Assembly: GCA_016861105.1 (NCBI GenBank)
Contig: BOKS01000007.1
Coordinates: forward strand, 1-64,000
Direction of reading: 5' to 3'
Length of the DNA: 64,000 bases
Source: Betaproteobacteria bacterium
Lineage (GTDB): Bacteria > Pseudomonadota > Gammaproteobacteria > Burkholderiales > Casimicrobiaceae
How positions within the stretch are numbered: the stretch's first letter is position 1; each line of letters opens with the position of its first letter. Position numbers and translations under genes: made by a program. The notes beneath the pieces were generated by a model. That model was not told where the DNA came from. It searched no databases and saw nothing but the letters and a program-made list of their open reading frames with translations. This document shows positions 21,658 through 29,736 of the stretch, piece after piece.

Positions 21658-21703
21658 GGGGTCAGAGCCGTCATCTGCGGCCGCAGATGACGGCTCTGAC
21701 CCC
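21658..21703. repeat. family B repeat: perfect 46-bp palindrome before tolB
   Basis: The half-site GGGGTCAGAGCCGTCATC plus TGCGG (21658-21680) is followed immediately by its exact reverse complement (21681-21703), with no spacer. It begins 14 bp after the rlpA stop and ends 19 bp before a TATAAT for tolB. It could act as a terminator-like hairpin for rlpA or as a protein-binding site. Confidence 0.9.
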
Positions 21704-21722
21704 GTCGCGGGTATGACAACGT

Positions 21723-21728
21723 TATAAT
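21723..21728 (+). promoter_or_regulatory. -10 box for tolB-pal-cpoB
   Basis: Perfect TATAAT 78 bases before the tolB ATG and just after the family B palindrome. A clear -35 is lacking at normal spacing; the palindrome's right arm (CTGACC) is the nearest resemblance but stands 21 bp away. Confidence 0.5.
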
Positions 21729-21806
21729 GCGCGGGTCGTTCGCGACCCGAAGGTTCCGGTGTCGCCCGGCAGCGACGCCCGTCGCCGCTCCCGGCCACGC
21801 CCTCCG

Positions 21807-23090
21807 ATGCAGATCCTCCGACGCGCCTTCCTCCTCCTCCTCGCCAGCGCGCTGTTGCCCTTCGCGGCCGCGCGCGCGCAACTGACGATCGACATCGTCG
21901 GCGGCGCCGGCACCACGATCCCGATCGCGATCGTCCCCTTCGAGGGCGAAGCCGCCTTCCCGCTGGGCATCACCGGCGTCGTCGGCGCCGACCTGCAACG
22001 GTCGGGCCTGTTCCGCCTCGTCGACTACGCCGGGATGCCGAGGCCCTCGCGCGCAGAGGAAGTCCGCAGCGCCGACTGGCGCGCGCGTGGCGCCGACGCG
22101 GTCGTCGTCGGCACGATGCGGCCTACCGGCGACGGGCGCGTCGAGGTGCGCTTCGCGCTCGTCGACACGGTCAAGCAGTCGGTGCTGGCGAGCCAGGTCT
22201 ACACGGTCGCGCAGCCGCAGTTCCGCGCGACCGCGCACCGCATCGCCGACGTGATCTACCAGGCGCTGACCGGCGACGCCGGCGTGTTCTCCACGCGCAT
22301 CGCCTACATCACCAAGCAGGGTGCGCGCTACGCGTTGCTCGTCGCCGACGCCGACGGCGCGGACCCGCAGCAGATCGTGGCTAGCAACGAGCCGCTGCTC
22401 AGCCCGCGCTGGTCGCCCGACGGCACGCGCATCGCGTACGTCTCCTTCGAGCAGAAGAAGCCGGTGGTCTACGTGCAGTCGCTCGGCACCGGCCAGCGGC
22501 AGGCCGTGGCGAACTTCCGCGGCAGCAACAGCGCGCCCGCGTGGTCGCCCGACGGGCGCCGGCTCGCGGTCACGCTCACGCGCGACGGCACGTCGCAGAT
22601 CTACCTGATGAACGCCGACGGCAGCGACGTGCGCCGCGTGACCCAGAGCGCCGCGATCGACACCGAGGCCTACTTCATGCCGGACGGGCAGTCGCTGCTG
22701 TTCACCTCGGACCGCGGCGGCAGCCCGCAGATCTACCGCCTCGCGCTCGCCGGCGGTGCCGTCGAGCGCCTGACGTTCGAGGGCACATACAACGTCACGC
22801 CGCGCCCGCTGCCCGACGGGAAGGGCATGGTGTTCGTACGGCGCGACGGCGGGCGCTTCCAGGTCGCGACGTTGGACTTCGCGACGCGCCAGGTGCAGGT
22901 GCTGACGCAGGGCCCGCTCGACGAGAGCCCCAGCGTCGCGCCCAACGGCAAGCTCGTCATCTACGCGAACGAGCAGGGCGGGCGCGGCGTGCTCGCCGCC
23001 GTGTCGATCGACGGGCGCGTGCGCCAGCGCCTGGCATCGCCCGCCACCGATGTCCGCGAGCCGGCCTGGGGCCCGCTTCCGAAGCCCTGA
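21807..23090 (+). CDS. tolB: Tol-Pal system beta-propeller protein TolB
   Basis: 427 residues, the normal TolB size. Periplasmic propeller that links TolA to Pal during outer-membrane constriction. Signal peptide RRAFLLLLASALLPFAAARA, N-terminal domain LTIDIVGGAGTTIPIAIVPF, then repeated blades with WSPDGTRIAYVS, WSPDGRRLAVT, MPDGQSLLFTSDRGGSPQIY and PNGKLVIYA. ATG 21807 gives the signal peptide; an in-frame GTG at 21759 would add 16 poorly conserved residues. Followed by pal 59 bp downstream. Confidence 0.96.
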   Translation: MQILRRAFLLLLASALLPFAAARAQLTIDIVGGAGTTIPIAIVPFEGEAAFPLGITGVVGADLQRSGLFRLVDYAGMPRPSRAEEVRSADWRARGADAVVVGTMRPTGDGRVEVRFALVDTVKQSVLASQVYTVAQPQFRATAHRIADVIYQALTGDAGVFSTRIAYITKQGARYALLVADADGADPQQIVASNEPLLSPRWSPDGTRIAYVSFEQKKPVVYVQSLGTGQRQAVANFRGSNSAPAWSPDGRRLAVTLTRDGTSQIYLMNADGSDVRRVTQSAAIDTEAYFMPDGQSLLFTSDRGGSPQIYRLALAGGAVERLTFEGTYNVTPRPLPDGKGMVFVRRDGGRFQVATLDFATRQVQVLTQGPLDESPSVAPNGKLVIYANEQGGRGVLAAVSIDGRVRQRLASPATDVREPAWGPLPKP

Positions 23091-23149
23091 TGCGGACACC
23101 CTTCGTTCCACGCGCCGCTTCAGCGGCGCACCCACCAGCAGGAGGTGCC

Positions 23150-23734
23150 ATGCGCAGAATCGTCTTCGCCGCGTTGGTCGCGGCGTTCCTCGCCGGATGC
23201 TCGAGCCAGCCGACGCAACCCACCGCCCCGATCGACGACAAGAGTGCGGCGGGCGCGCCCGGCGGTGCCGGCGCGTCGACCGCCGGGGCGGGCAGCGGCG
23301 GCGTGGCCGGCGCCGGTGCGGGCGCGGGCAGCGCGTCGGCGGGGGCGGGCGCGGCCAGCGGCGCGACGGCGAACCCGCTGCGCGACCCGAACAACATCCT
23401 CTCCAAGCGCAGCGTGTACTTCGACTTCGACAGCTTCGTCGTCAAGGACGAGTTCCGCCCGCTGCTCGAGGCGCACGCGCGCTACCTGCAGCAGAACCCG
23501 AACGCGCGCTCGACCGTGCAGGGCCACACCGACGAGCGCGGCTCCCGCGAGTACAACATTGCGCTCGGCCAGCGCCGCGCGGATGCGGTGAAGCGGATGA
23601 TGACGCTGGTGGGCGCCCGCGACTCGCAGGTCGAGACGGTGAGCTTCGGCAAGGAGAAGCCGCGCAACCCGGGCCACGACGAGGCCGCGTGGGCCGAGAA
23701 CCGCCGCGGCGACATCGTCTACGCCGGCGAGTAG
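23150..23734 (+). CDS. pal: peptidoglycan-associated lipoprotein Pal
   Basis: 194 residues. Lipobox LAGC (Cys17) after a short signal; outer-membrane lipoprotein of the Tol-Pal complex. An unusually long Gly/Ala/Ser linker (about residues 33-72) precedes the OmpA-like peptidoglycan-binding domain: VYFDFDSFVVKDEFRPLLEAHA, VQGHTDERGSREYNIALGQRRA and NRRGDIVY. Strong AGGAGG ribosome-binding site before ATG 23150. Confidence 0.96.
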   Translation: MRRIVFAALVAAFLAGCSSQPTQPTAPIDDKSAAGAPGGAGASTAGAGSGGVAGAGAGAGSASAGAGAASGATANPLRDPNNILSKRSVYFDFDSFVVKDEFRPLLEAHARYLQQNPNARSTVQGHTDERGSREYNIALGQRRADAVKRMMTLVGARDSQVETVSFGKEKPRNPGHDEAAWAENRRGDIVYAGE

Positions 23735-23762
23735 CCACCGACGCGCGAAGCGAGGGCGCCGC

Positions 23763-24686
23763 ATGAATCCCGCATGGAAGGCCTGGGCCGCGGCGGTCGC
23801 GCTCGCGGCGCTTTCGCAGCAGGCGCACGCGCTGTTCGACGACGAGGAGGCGCGCCGGCGCATCGCCGACACGAACGCGCGCCTCGCCGAGGTGCAGCGC
23901 AAGCTTGAGGAGCGCATCGGCGCGATGGAGGCGCAGCTTCGCAGCGGCGGGCTGGTCGAGCTGGCCAACCAGATCGAGCTCCTGAAGGCCGACCTCGCGA
24001 AGCTGCGCGGGCAGATCGAGGTGCTGACGCACGAGCTCGGCGAAGCGCAGAAGCGCCAGCGCGACCTCTACGTCGACCTCGACTCGCGCATGCGGCGCAT
24101 CGAGAACGCGCAGGCGGCGGCCGCGCAGCCGCAGCCGCAGCCGCAGCCGCAGTCCACGCAGGCGCCGGTGCCGGGGGCAGCGCCGACGGTCGCGACGCCG
24201 CCGGGCGATGCTTCCGCGGCGCCGTCGACCGTGCAAGGTGCGCTGCCTGCGCCGGCCGCCGGCGCGCCGGCGGGTGTACTGCCGCCGCCGGGCGTGGCCC
24301 CGCGCACCGACGTCGCGGTCGAGCAGCGCGCGTACGACGCCGCGCTCGATCTCTTCAAGCGCGGCGACTACAACGGCGCGATCGCCGCGTTCGGCAGCTT
24401 CGTGCGCACCTATCCGCGCACGCCGCTCGCGTCGTCCGCGCAGTACTGGATCGGCAACGCGCACTTCGCGCGCCGCGACTACCGCGCCGCGCTGACCGCC
24501 CAGCGCACGCTGATCGCCAACTATCCGGACAGCCCCAAGGTGCCCGACGCGCTGCTCAACATCGCGTCGGCGCAATCGGAGCTCGGCGACGCGGCAGGCG
24601 CGCGCAGGACGCTCGAGGACCTCGTCGCGAAGCACCCGGCGTCCGAGGCCGCGGCGAAGGCGAAGCAGCGACTGGCGACGCGATAG
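23763..24686 (+). CDS. cpoB: cell division coordinator CpoB (YbgF)
   Basis: 307 residues. Periplasmic protein coupling PBP1B activity to Tol-driven constriction. Signal peptide to AHALFDDEEARR, an N-terminal trimerising coiled coil (IADTNARLAEVQRKLEERIG; LVELANQIELLKADLAKLRG), a Pro/Gln/Ala linker that includes four QP repeats, and a C-terminal TPR domain (YDAALDLFKRGDYNGAIAAF; SSAQYWIGNAHFARRDY; PDALLNIASAQSELGD). Last of the tol block, 5 bp before mutY. Confidence 0.95.
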   Translation: MNPAWKAWAAAVALAALSQQAHALFDDEEARRRIADTNARLAEVQRKLEERIGAMEAQLRSGGLVELANQIELLKADLAKLRGQIEVLTHELGEAQKRQRDLYVDLDSRMRRIENAQAAAAQPQPQPQPQSTQAPVPGAAPTVATPPGDASAAPSTVQGALPAPAAGAPAGVLPPPGVAPRTDVAVEQRAYDAALDLFKRGDYNGAIAAFGSFVRTYPRTPLASSAQYWIGNAHFARRDYRAALTAQRTLIANYPDSPKVPDALLNIASAQSELGDAAGARRTLEDLVAKHPASEAAAKAKQRLATR

Positions 24687-24691
24687 CCCCG

Positions 24692-25855
24692 ATGGCCGCC
24701 CAGCGCGGCGCGCCGTTCGCGGCGCGGCTGGTCGCCTGGCAGTGGGTGCACGGCCGGCACGACCTGCCGTGGCAGCGCACGCGCGACCCGTATCGCGTCT
24801 GGCTGTCGGAGATCATGCTGCAGCAGACGCAGGTCGCCGCCGCCTTGCCGTACTACGAGCGCTTCCTCGCACGCTTCCCCGACGTGCGCACGCTCGCCGC
24901 CGCGACGCGCGACGACGTGCTGGCGCACTGGTCGGGGCTCGGCTACTACCGGCGCGCGCACCACCTGCACGAGGCGGCGCGCGCCGTCGTCGAGCATCAC
25001 CAGGGCGCGTTTCCCGCCGATCCGCAGGCGCTCGCCGCGCTGCCCGGCATCGGACGTTCGACCGCCGCCGCGATCGCGACCTTCGCGTTCGGCACGCGCG
25101 CCGCGATCCTCGACGGCAACGTGAAGCGCGTGCTGGCGCGCCACCGCGGCATCGACGGCTTTCCCGGCGCGCCGGCAGTCGAGCGGCAGCTGTGGCAGGC
25201 GGCCGAAGCATTGCTGCCCGACGCCGACGTCGAGGCCTACACGCAGGGGCTGATGGACCTCGGCGCCACCGTGTGCGTGCGGGCGAGCCCCCGCTGCCTG
25301 CTCTGCCCGGTCGCCGGCGACTGCCTGGCGCGCCGCGAGGGGCGGATCGACGCACTGCCCGCGCCGCGTCCCGCGCGTGCAGTCCCGCGTCGCGACGTGC
25401 AGCTGCTGGTGTGCGAGCGCGAGGGCCGGCTGCTGCTCGAGCGACGGCCCGCGCGCGGCGTGTGGGCCGGACTGTGGAGCCTGCCCGAGCTTCCGCTCGG
25501 GGAGGACGCCGCCGCCTTCGTGCAGGCGAGCCTCGGCGTCCGCCCCGCACGCAGCGAGGCGATGGCGCCGGTGGAGCACGCGTTCACGCACTTCACGCTG
25601 ACGATGCATCCGGTGCGCCTGCCGCTCGTCGACGCGCCCGATCACGCGCCTGCGGAGCGGCGGTGGTTCGGCCGCGAGGACGCGCTCGGCCTTGGACTCC
25701 CGGCGCCGGTCCGGCGGCTGATCGCCGGCCTCGACGCGCCGGTCGCCGGGCCGGCGGTTGCACCCCGCCGTCAGCGTGGCGGTGCGGGCACGCGGGGAAC
25801 GCCCGCGGCCCACGGGCGCAGCGCCGGCGGCAGGCGCTCGTCCGCGTCCGGGTAG
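24692..25855 (+). CDS. mutY: A/G-specific adenine DNA glycosylase
   Basis: 387 residues. Removes adenine mispaired with 8-oxoguanine. Catalytic Glu40 (LSEIMLQQTQV), helix-hairpin-helix LPGIGRSTAAAIA with catalytic Asp141 (ILDGNVKRVLAR), 4Fe-4S ligands Cys195-X6-Cys202-X2-Cys205-X5-Cys211, and a C-terminal NUDIX-like 8-oxoG recognition domain (LLLERRPARGVWAGLWSLPE). The family normally ends near PAPVRRLIAGL; here a ~38-residue Arg/Gly-rich tail continues through sequence that codes, on the other strand, for the end of the anti-sigma factor, an 85-bp tail-to-tail overlap. The tail is probably not functional. Confidence 0.95.
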   Translation: MAAQRGAPFAARLVAWQWVHGRHDLPWQRTRDPYRVWLSEIMLQQTQVAAALPYYERFLARFPDVRTLAAATRDDVLAHWSGLGYYRRAHHLHEAARAVVEHHQGAFPADPQALAALPGIGRSTAAAIATFAFGTRAAILDGNVKRVLARHRGIDGFPGAPAVERQLWQAAEALLPDADVEAYTQGLMDLGATVCVRASPRCLLCPVAGDCLARREGRIDALPAPRPARAVPRRDVQLLVCEREGRLLLERRPARGVWAGLWSLPELPLGEDAAAFVQASLGVRPARSEAMAPVEHAFTHFTLTMHPVRLPLVDAPDHAPAERRWFGREDALGLGLPAPVRRLIAGLDAPVAGPAVAPRRQRGGAGTRGTPAAHGRSAGGRRSSASG

Positions 25856-26868
25856 GCGGCGCGGAACGCGCGGAGTTCGCGGACGGCGTCATCGCCCCGG
25901 CCGGCGCCGAGGTGCGCTTCGATCCGGGCGACGTAGTCTTCGGCGGGAATTCGCGCTTCGGCGCGGCCGGCGTCCGTCGCCGCCTGGGCGTTGAGCCGCC
26001 TACCGTCGTCTCCCTGCAGGTCGCGGGCCGCCCCGCTCTCCCGCCGGGCTCCCGAAGCCGGCCCGGACGGCGTCGCTGGCGCGCCCCGTGCGGCCGGAGC
26101 GGCGGCGGGGGCGGACGTCGGAGGACCGGCCATTCCCGCGGCAGTCGCCGACTCAGAAGTAAGCGCCCGCTTGCGTCCCTCCTCGCTTTTCTCCTCGGCA
26201 GGCGGCGCCGGAGCGGCCGGAAACGCGCGCGGCATCCGCTCCTTCGGGGTCAGAGCCGTCATCTCCTTCGGGGTCGGAGCCGTCGTCTCCTTCGGGGTCG
26301 GAGCCGTCGTCTCCTTCGGGGTCGGAGCCGACACGGACGCCGGATCCCGCGGCTTCGGGGTCGGCTTCTCCTTCGGGGTCGGAGTCGTGTCTGACCCCCG
26401 ATCCTGCGGTGCCGGCCGCATCGCACCGCCTGCCTCGGCGGATGCCTTGGGGACTGCCGGCGCCACGGTGGAGCCGGGCACCGAGGGTGCGTCCGCTGCC
26501 GGCGCGCCGGCCTCGAGCTTGCGCTCCGCTGCGGTCTCGGCCGGACGCTTCGATGCCGTCGCCGGCATGTCGGTGGCGCCCGTCGGCTCGGTCGGGGCGG
26601 TGGGCGGAACGATCTGCACCAGGCCGAAGGCGATCGCGCCGATCGTCGCCGCGGCGGCGAGGCCCCACCACCACTTCGACGGCTCGCGCGCCTCGGCGAG
26701 CGCATCGTCGTCGCCGGCGGGACGCGGCCGCGAGCGCGCTTCGCGATGCGCGGCCGCGAGGATCGCGGCGTCGAGCGCCGGCGGCGGCGTCTCGACCGAG
26801 TACGCGCGCCACGCGGCGTCGAGCGCGGCGTCACGCTCGTCGGGCGCGGGGTGGTGGCGGTCGGTCAT
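25771..26868 (-). CDS. anti-sigma factor-like membrane protein with repeat-expanded linker
   Basis: 365 residues. Cytoplasmic N-terminal part (about residues 1-65) with a short helical region, one transmembrane helix (WWWGLAAAATIGAIAFGLVQIV), then a long low-complexity periplasmic linker and a C-terminal helical domain (IPAEDYVARIEAHLGAGRGDDAVRELRAFRAAYPDADERLPP). The linker contains APTPKETT repeats encoded by in-frame family B units (26243-26400). Its ATG overlaps the stop of the ECF sigma gene (ATGA), the usual coupling of a sigma factor with its inhibitor. Anti-sigma function is inferred from that pairing and topology; no ZAS zinc motif is seen. Confidence 0.75.
   Translation of the reverse strand: MTDRHHPAPDERDAALDAAWRAYSVETPPPALDAAILAAAHREARSRPRPAGDDDALAEAREPSKWWWGLAAAATIGAIAFGLVQIVPPTAPTEPTGATDMPATASKRPAETAAERKLEAGAPAADAPSVPGSTVAPAVPKASAEAGGAMRPAPQDRGSDTTPTPKEKPTPKPRDPASVSAPTPKETTAPTPKETTAPTPKEMTALTPKERMPRAFPAAPAPPAEEKSEEGRKRALTSESATAAGMAGPPTSAPAAAPAARGAPATPSGPASGARRESGAARDLQGDDGRRLNAQAATDAGRAEARIPAEDYVARIEAHLGAGRGDDAVRELRAFRAAYPDADERLPPALRPWAAGVPRVPAPPR
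26243..26400. repeat. family B units expanded in frame inside the anti-sigma gene
   Basis: Three tandem 24-bp units (26243-26266, 26267-26290, 26291-26314) beginning TTCGGGGTCAGAGCCGTC or its GGGTCGGAG variant, then three shortened or extended ones (from 26315, 26354 and 26372). The array ends with an inverted half site GTGTCTGACCCCCGATC. The 24-bp period keeps frame; on the minus strand each unit reads (A/E)-x-T-x-P-T-P-K-E-like octapeptides. Confidence 0.9.
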
Positions 26869-27452
26869 CGGAGGTCCTCGAGCGCGGCACGCAGCTTCGC
26901 GGTCGCGTAGCGCAGCCGGCTCTTCACCGTCTCCTCGCCGGCGCCAGTCAACTCGGCGATCTGCGCGAGCGTCATGCCGGCCTCCTGCTGCAGCAGGAAC
27001 GCATCGCGCTGCACGGCGGGAAGCGCGGCGAGCGCGGCCGCGATGCGCGCGCCGACCTCCTTCGCCGCGGTGCGCGTCTCCGGCTCGTCGGTGCGAGCAC
27101 CGGGGAGCGCGAGGGCGGCATCGCGTCCGTCGCCCGCGCCCTCGTCGTCGATCGACACGAACCCGAGCTGGCCGCGCGCGCGCCAGTGATCGACGAGGCG
27201 GTTGTGCGCGAGCGTGTACAGCCACCTCGTGAACTTCGCCGTGGGCACGTAACGCGCGCGGCCTCGGATGACGCCGGTCCACACGTCCTGGAACAGCTCC
27301 TCTGCGAGGCGCGCATCGTTGCAGTGGCGCACGAGGTAGCGGAACACCGGGCCCTTGTGCCGCGCGTACAGCCGGTCGAAGGCCTCGGCGCGGCCGGCGG
27401 CGTACGCGAGCATCAGCGGCTCGTCGGCGTCGTCCGGGCCTGGCGCGGGCAT
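26865..27452 (-). CDS. ECF-type RNA polymerase sigma factor
   Basis: 195 residues. Region 2: RLYARHKGPVFRYLVRHCND, AEELFQDVWTGVI and KFTRWLYTLAHNRLVDHWR. Region 4: LPAVQRDAFLLQQEAGMTLAQIAELTGAGEETVKSRL with the expected helix-turn-helix. No region 1.1 or 3, as in ECF sigma factors. ATG 27452 chosen; an ATG at 27509 would add 19 residues of Arg/Ala-rich sequence. It is co-translated with the anti-sigma gene; the Tat-exported protein gene precedes it by 69 bp and may be part of the same unit. The regulon is not visible. Confidence 0.9.
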   Translation of the reverse strand: MPAPGPDDADEPLMLAYAAGRAEAFDRLYARHKGPVFRYLVRHCNDARLAEELFQDVWTGVIRGRARYVPTAKFTRWLYTLAHNRLVDHWRARGQLGFVSIDDEGAGDGRDAALALPGARTDEPETRTAAKEVGARIAAALAALPAVQRDAFLLQQEAGMTLAQIAELTGAGEETVKSRLRYATAKLRAALEDLR

Positions 27453-27521
27453 GGCCCGCGCAGTATGCGGGCCCGCCCGCGGCGCGGCAACGACGCTGCG
27501 CGCGACCATGCGCGGTGCTTG

Positions 27522-28394
27522 TCAGCGCGGATCGGGCACGAAGCGCGAGCCCGGGAACGGGCGCGGCGTGTGCGCGTAGCGCGGCGGCGCGTGGACCACG
27601 CCCATCGCCAGCAGGTTCTCGTAGCGGTCGTAGTGGATCGCGACGATCTGCGCCGGCTCGCGCGTCGCGCGCTCGAAGCGCACGTGGCGCGCGTACGACG
27701 TCTCGGAGCGGCCGTGGCCGGTGCCGAGCTTGGCCGCGGGCGCGGGAAGCTGCGCGGCGCCGGCGGCGGCGCGCTCGGCCGACTGGCTGCGCATCTCCGC
27801 GCGACCCGCGGGCGCGGCGGGCAGCGCGTCCGCGGAAGGCGCGGGCGCCTCGGCCTCCGCCGCGCGCGCACGCTCCTCCTGCTTCGCCTCGCCGATCGCG
27901 TGCCGCGGCGGGCGCTGCTCGGCGAACACCGCGACGCCGATCACGCCGACGTCGAACGGCCGCCCGGTGCGCGCCGCGTAGCTCTGCGCGTGCTCGGAGA
28001 AGTAGAACGCCGCCGTGCGCCGCAGGCTCTTGCGCCAGCCTGCGATCTCCACGCTGCCCCACGGCTCGATCACGTAGCCCGACTGCTCGGGCGACGCGGT
28101 CTCGCCGGTGATCACGTTGACGCCGTCGACGCTGGTCACGGCGAGGATGCGCTCGCCGCTCGCGTTGCGGATGCGGATCGCGTACTCGTGGCCGGGCGTG
28201 CCCACGACCCACGCGCGGCCGTCCTTCGTGTGCAAGGGAAGCGCCGCGCCGGTGGCGCGGTCGACGAGGTCGACGCGCGCGGCCGTCGCCGCCGGCGGCG
28301 TCCAGTGGGCCGCAGCGGGCGCTGCGAGGGCCGCGAGCGAAAGCGCGATCGACGCGCGCAGGAACGAGCGGCGGGGGGACGTGGGAAGGCTCAT
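27522..28394 (-). CDS. Tat-exported protein of unknown function
   Basis: 290 residues. The start SPRRSFLRASIALSLAALAAPAAAHW has a twin-arginine-type SRRxFL-like motif followed by a hydrophobic core and AxA cleavage site. The first half is beta-rich (VDLVDRATGAALPLHTKDG, YAIRIRNASGERILAVTSVDGVNVI, GYVIEPWGSVEIAGWRKS), the second half Ala-rich and ends with HYDRYENLLAMGV. I recognise no family. It precedes the ECF sigma/anti-sigma pair on the same strand and is a plausible sensor or target of it. GGAGA ribosome-binding site before ATG 28394. Confidence 0.8.
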   Translation of the reverse strand: MSLPTSPRRSFLRASIALSLAALAAPAAAHWTPPAATAARVDLVDRATGAALPLHTKDGRAWVVGTPGHEYAIRIRNASGERILAVTSVDGVNVITGETASPEQSGYVIEPWGSVEIAGWRKSLRRTAAFYFSEHAQSYAARTGRPFDVGVIGVAVFAEQRPPRHAIGEAKQEERARAAEAEAPAPSADALPAAPAGRAEMRSQSAERAAAGAAQLPAPAAKLGTGHGRSETSYARHVRFERATREPAQIVAIHYDRYENLLAMGVVHAPPRYAHTPRPFPGSRFVPDPR

Positions 28395-28493
28395 CGGGGT
28401 CTCCGTCGGGATCCGGCGCGCGGGGCGCCATGCATGCTGTGAACGGACGCGCCCGCCCGGCGGGGTCGAGCCGTTCGTCGGGAACGCACGTGC

Positions 28494-28499
28494 CATAAT
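28494..28499 (+). promoter_or_regulatory. possible -10 box for the YeeE-family gene
   Basis: CATAAT 65 bases upstream of the ATG, in the gap between divergent genes. Five of six matches to TATAAT; -35 not evident. Confidence 0.35.
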
Positions 28500-28563
28500 C
28501 CGTGCATTTCCCGACGGGTCGGCGTCCCGGGGCGCACGTCCCCGGCGCGGCCCGACGCGCCCG

Positions 28564-29685
28564 ATGGACCAGGACGTCGCCCACTTGCCCGCGCTGGTGA
28601 CCGGCCTCGCATTCGCGCTGGCGGTCGTCTTCGGCGCCGTCGCGCACCGCGTGAACTTCTGCACGATGGGCGCCGTGACCGACATCGCGAACTTCGGCGA
28701 CTGGCGCCGCATGCGCATGTGGATCCTCGCCATCGCCACGGCGATCGCCGGGACCGGCGCGCTCGCCGCATCCGGCGCGGTCGACCTGTCGAAGTCGTTC
28801 TATACCGGCGCGCAGGTGCCGTGGCTGTCGCACGTCGTCGGCGGCTTCCTGTTCGGCTTCGGGATGACGCTGTCGTCGGGCTGCGGCAGCAAGACGCTGC
28901 TGCGCGTCGGCGCGGGGAACCTGAAGTCGCTGGTCGTGCTCGTGTTCCTCGCGATTTCCGCGTACATGACGCTGCGCGGCCTGTTCGCTCTGCCGCGCGC
29001 GAACCTGCTCGACGTCGTCCGCCTCGACTTCGGCGCGCTGCTCGGCGCGCAGCAGTCCGATCTCGGCTCGCTCGCCGCGGCGCTCGGGCTGCCGGCCGCG
29101 CGCGCGTGGCTTCCTTTCGCCGTCGCGGCCGCGCTTGCCGCCTTCGTGTTCGCGAGCCGCGACTTCGCCGCCTCGCGCGGCATGATCGCCGGCGGGCTGG
29201 TGATCGGGCTGGTGATCGTCGGCGGCTGGTACGTGTCCGGCCACGTCGGCTTCGTGGCCGAGGACCCGGCCACGCTGGAGGAGAAGTTCGTCCGCACGAA
29301 CTCCGGCCGCATGGAGTCGTACTCGTTCACCGCGCCGGTGGCCTACCTGCTGGAGCTGCTGCTCCTCTGGACCGACACGACACGCGTCGTGACCTTCGGC
29401 ATCGCCGGCGTGCTCGGCATGGTCGCCGGGGCAACGGCGATGGCGCTGGCGACTCGCACGTTCCGCTGGGAGGGCTTCGCGAACATCGAGGACGTGGCCA
29501 ACCACGTCGTCGGCGGCACGATGATGGGCTTCGGCGGCGTCACGGCGCTCGGCTGCACGATCGGCCAGGGACTGACCGGCATCTCGACGCTCGCCTTCGG
29601 CTCGGTGCTGGCACTCGCCGCGATCATCGTCGGGTGCGTCGCCGCCACCCGCTACCAGTACTGGCGCATCGAGGTCGCGGCCTGA
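28564..29685 (+). CDS. YeeE/YedE family membrane protein (TsuA-like thiosulfate/sulfur transporter)
   Basis: 373 residues, about nine to ten hydrophobic segments. Conserved cysteines sit in the family motifs: HRVNFCTMGAVTD near the start, LSSGCGSKTLLR in the middle and ALGCTIGQGLTG near the end. In the thiosulfate transporter TsuA, cysteines in equivalent GC motifs relay the substrate, so import of thiosulfate or a related sulfur species is the likely role. No TusA-like or rhodanese gene adjoins it here. ATG 28564 follows a short leader with a -10-like CATAAT. Confidence 0.88.
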   Translation: MDQDVAHLPALVTGLAFALAVVFGAVAHRVNFCTMGAVTDIANFGDWRRMRMWILAIATAIAGTGALAASGAVDLSKSFYTGAQVPWLSHVVGGFLFGFGMTLSSGCGSKTLLRVGAGNLKSLVVLVFLAISAYMTLRGLFALPRANLLDVVRLDFGALLGAQQSDLGSLAAALGLPAARAWLPFAVAAALAAFVFASRDFAASRGMIAGGLVIGLVIVGGWYVSGHVGFVAEDPATLEEKFVRTNSGRMESYSFTAPVAYLLELLLLWTDTTRVVTFGIAGVLGMVAGATAMALATRTFRWEGFANIEDVANHVVGGTMMGFGGVTALGCTIGQGLTGISTLAFGSVLALAAIIVGCVAATRYQYWRIEVAA

Positions 29686-29736
29686 CGTCCGGTGGATGCC
29701 GGTCAACCCGCGCCGACGCGTGCCGTTAACGGAATC

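Noticed and set aside
20682-23135. 817-codon open frame antisense to rlpA and tolB
   Set aside because: No recognisable motif; crosses the intergenic palindrome; the plus-strand genes are clear.
26243-26400. Tandem 24-bp units considered as a CRISPR array
   Set aside because: Units abut with no spacers, lie inside a coding frame, and there are no cas genes.
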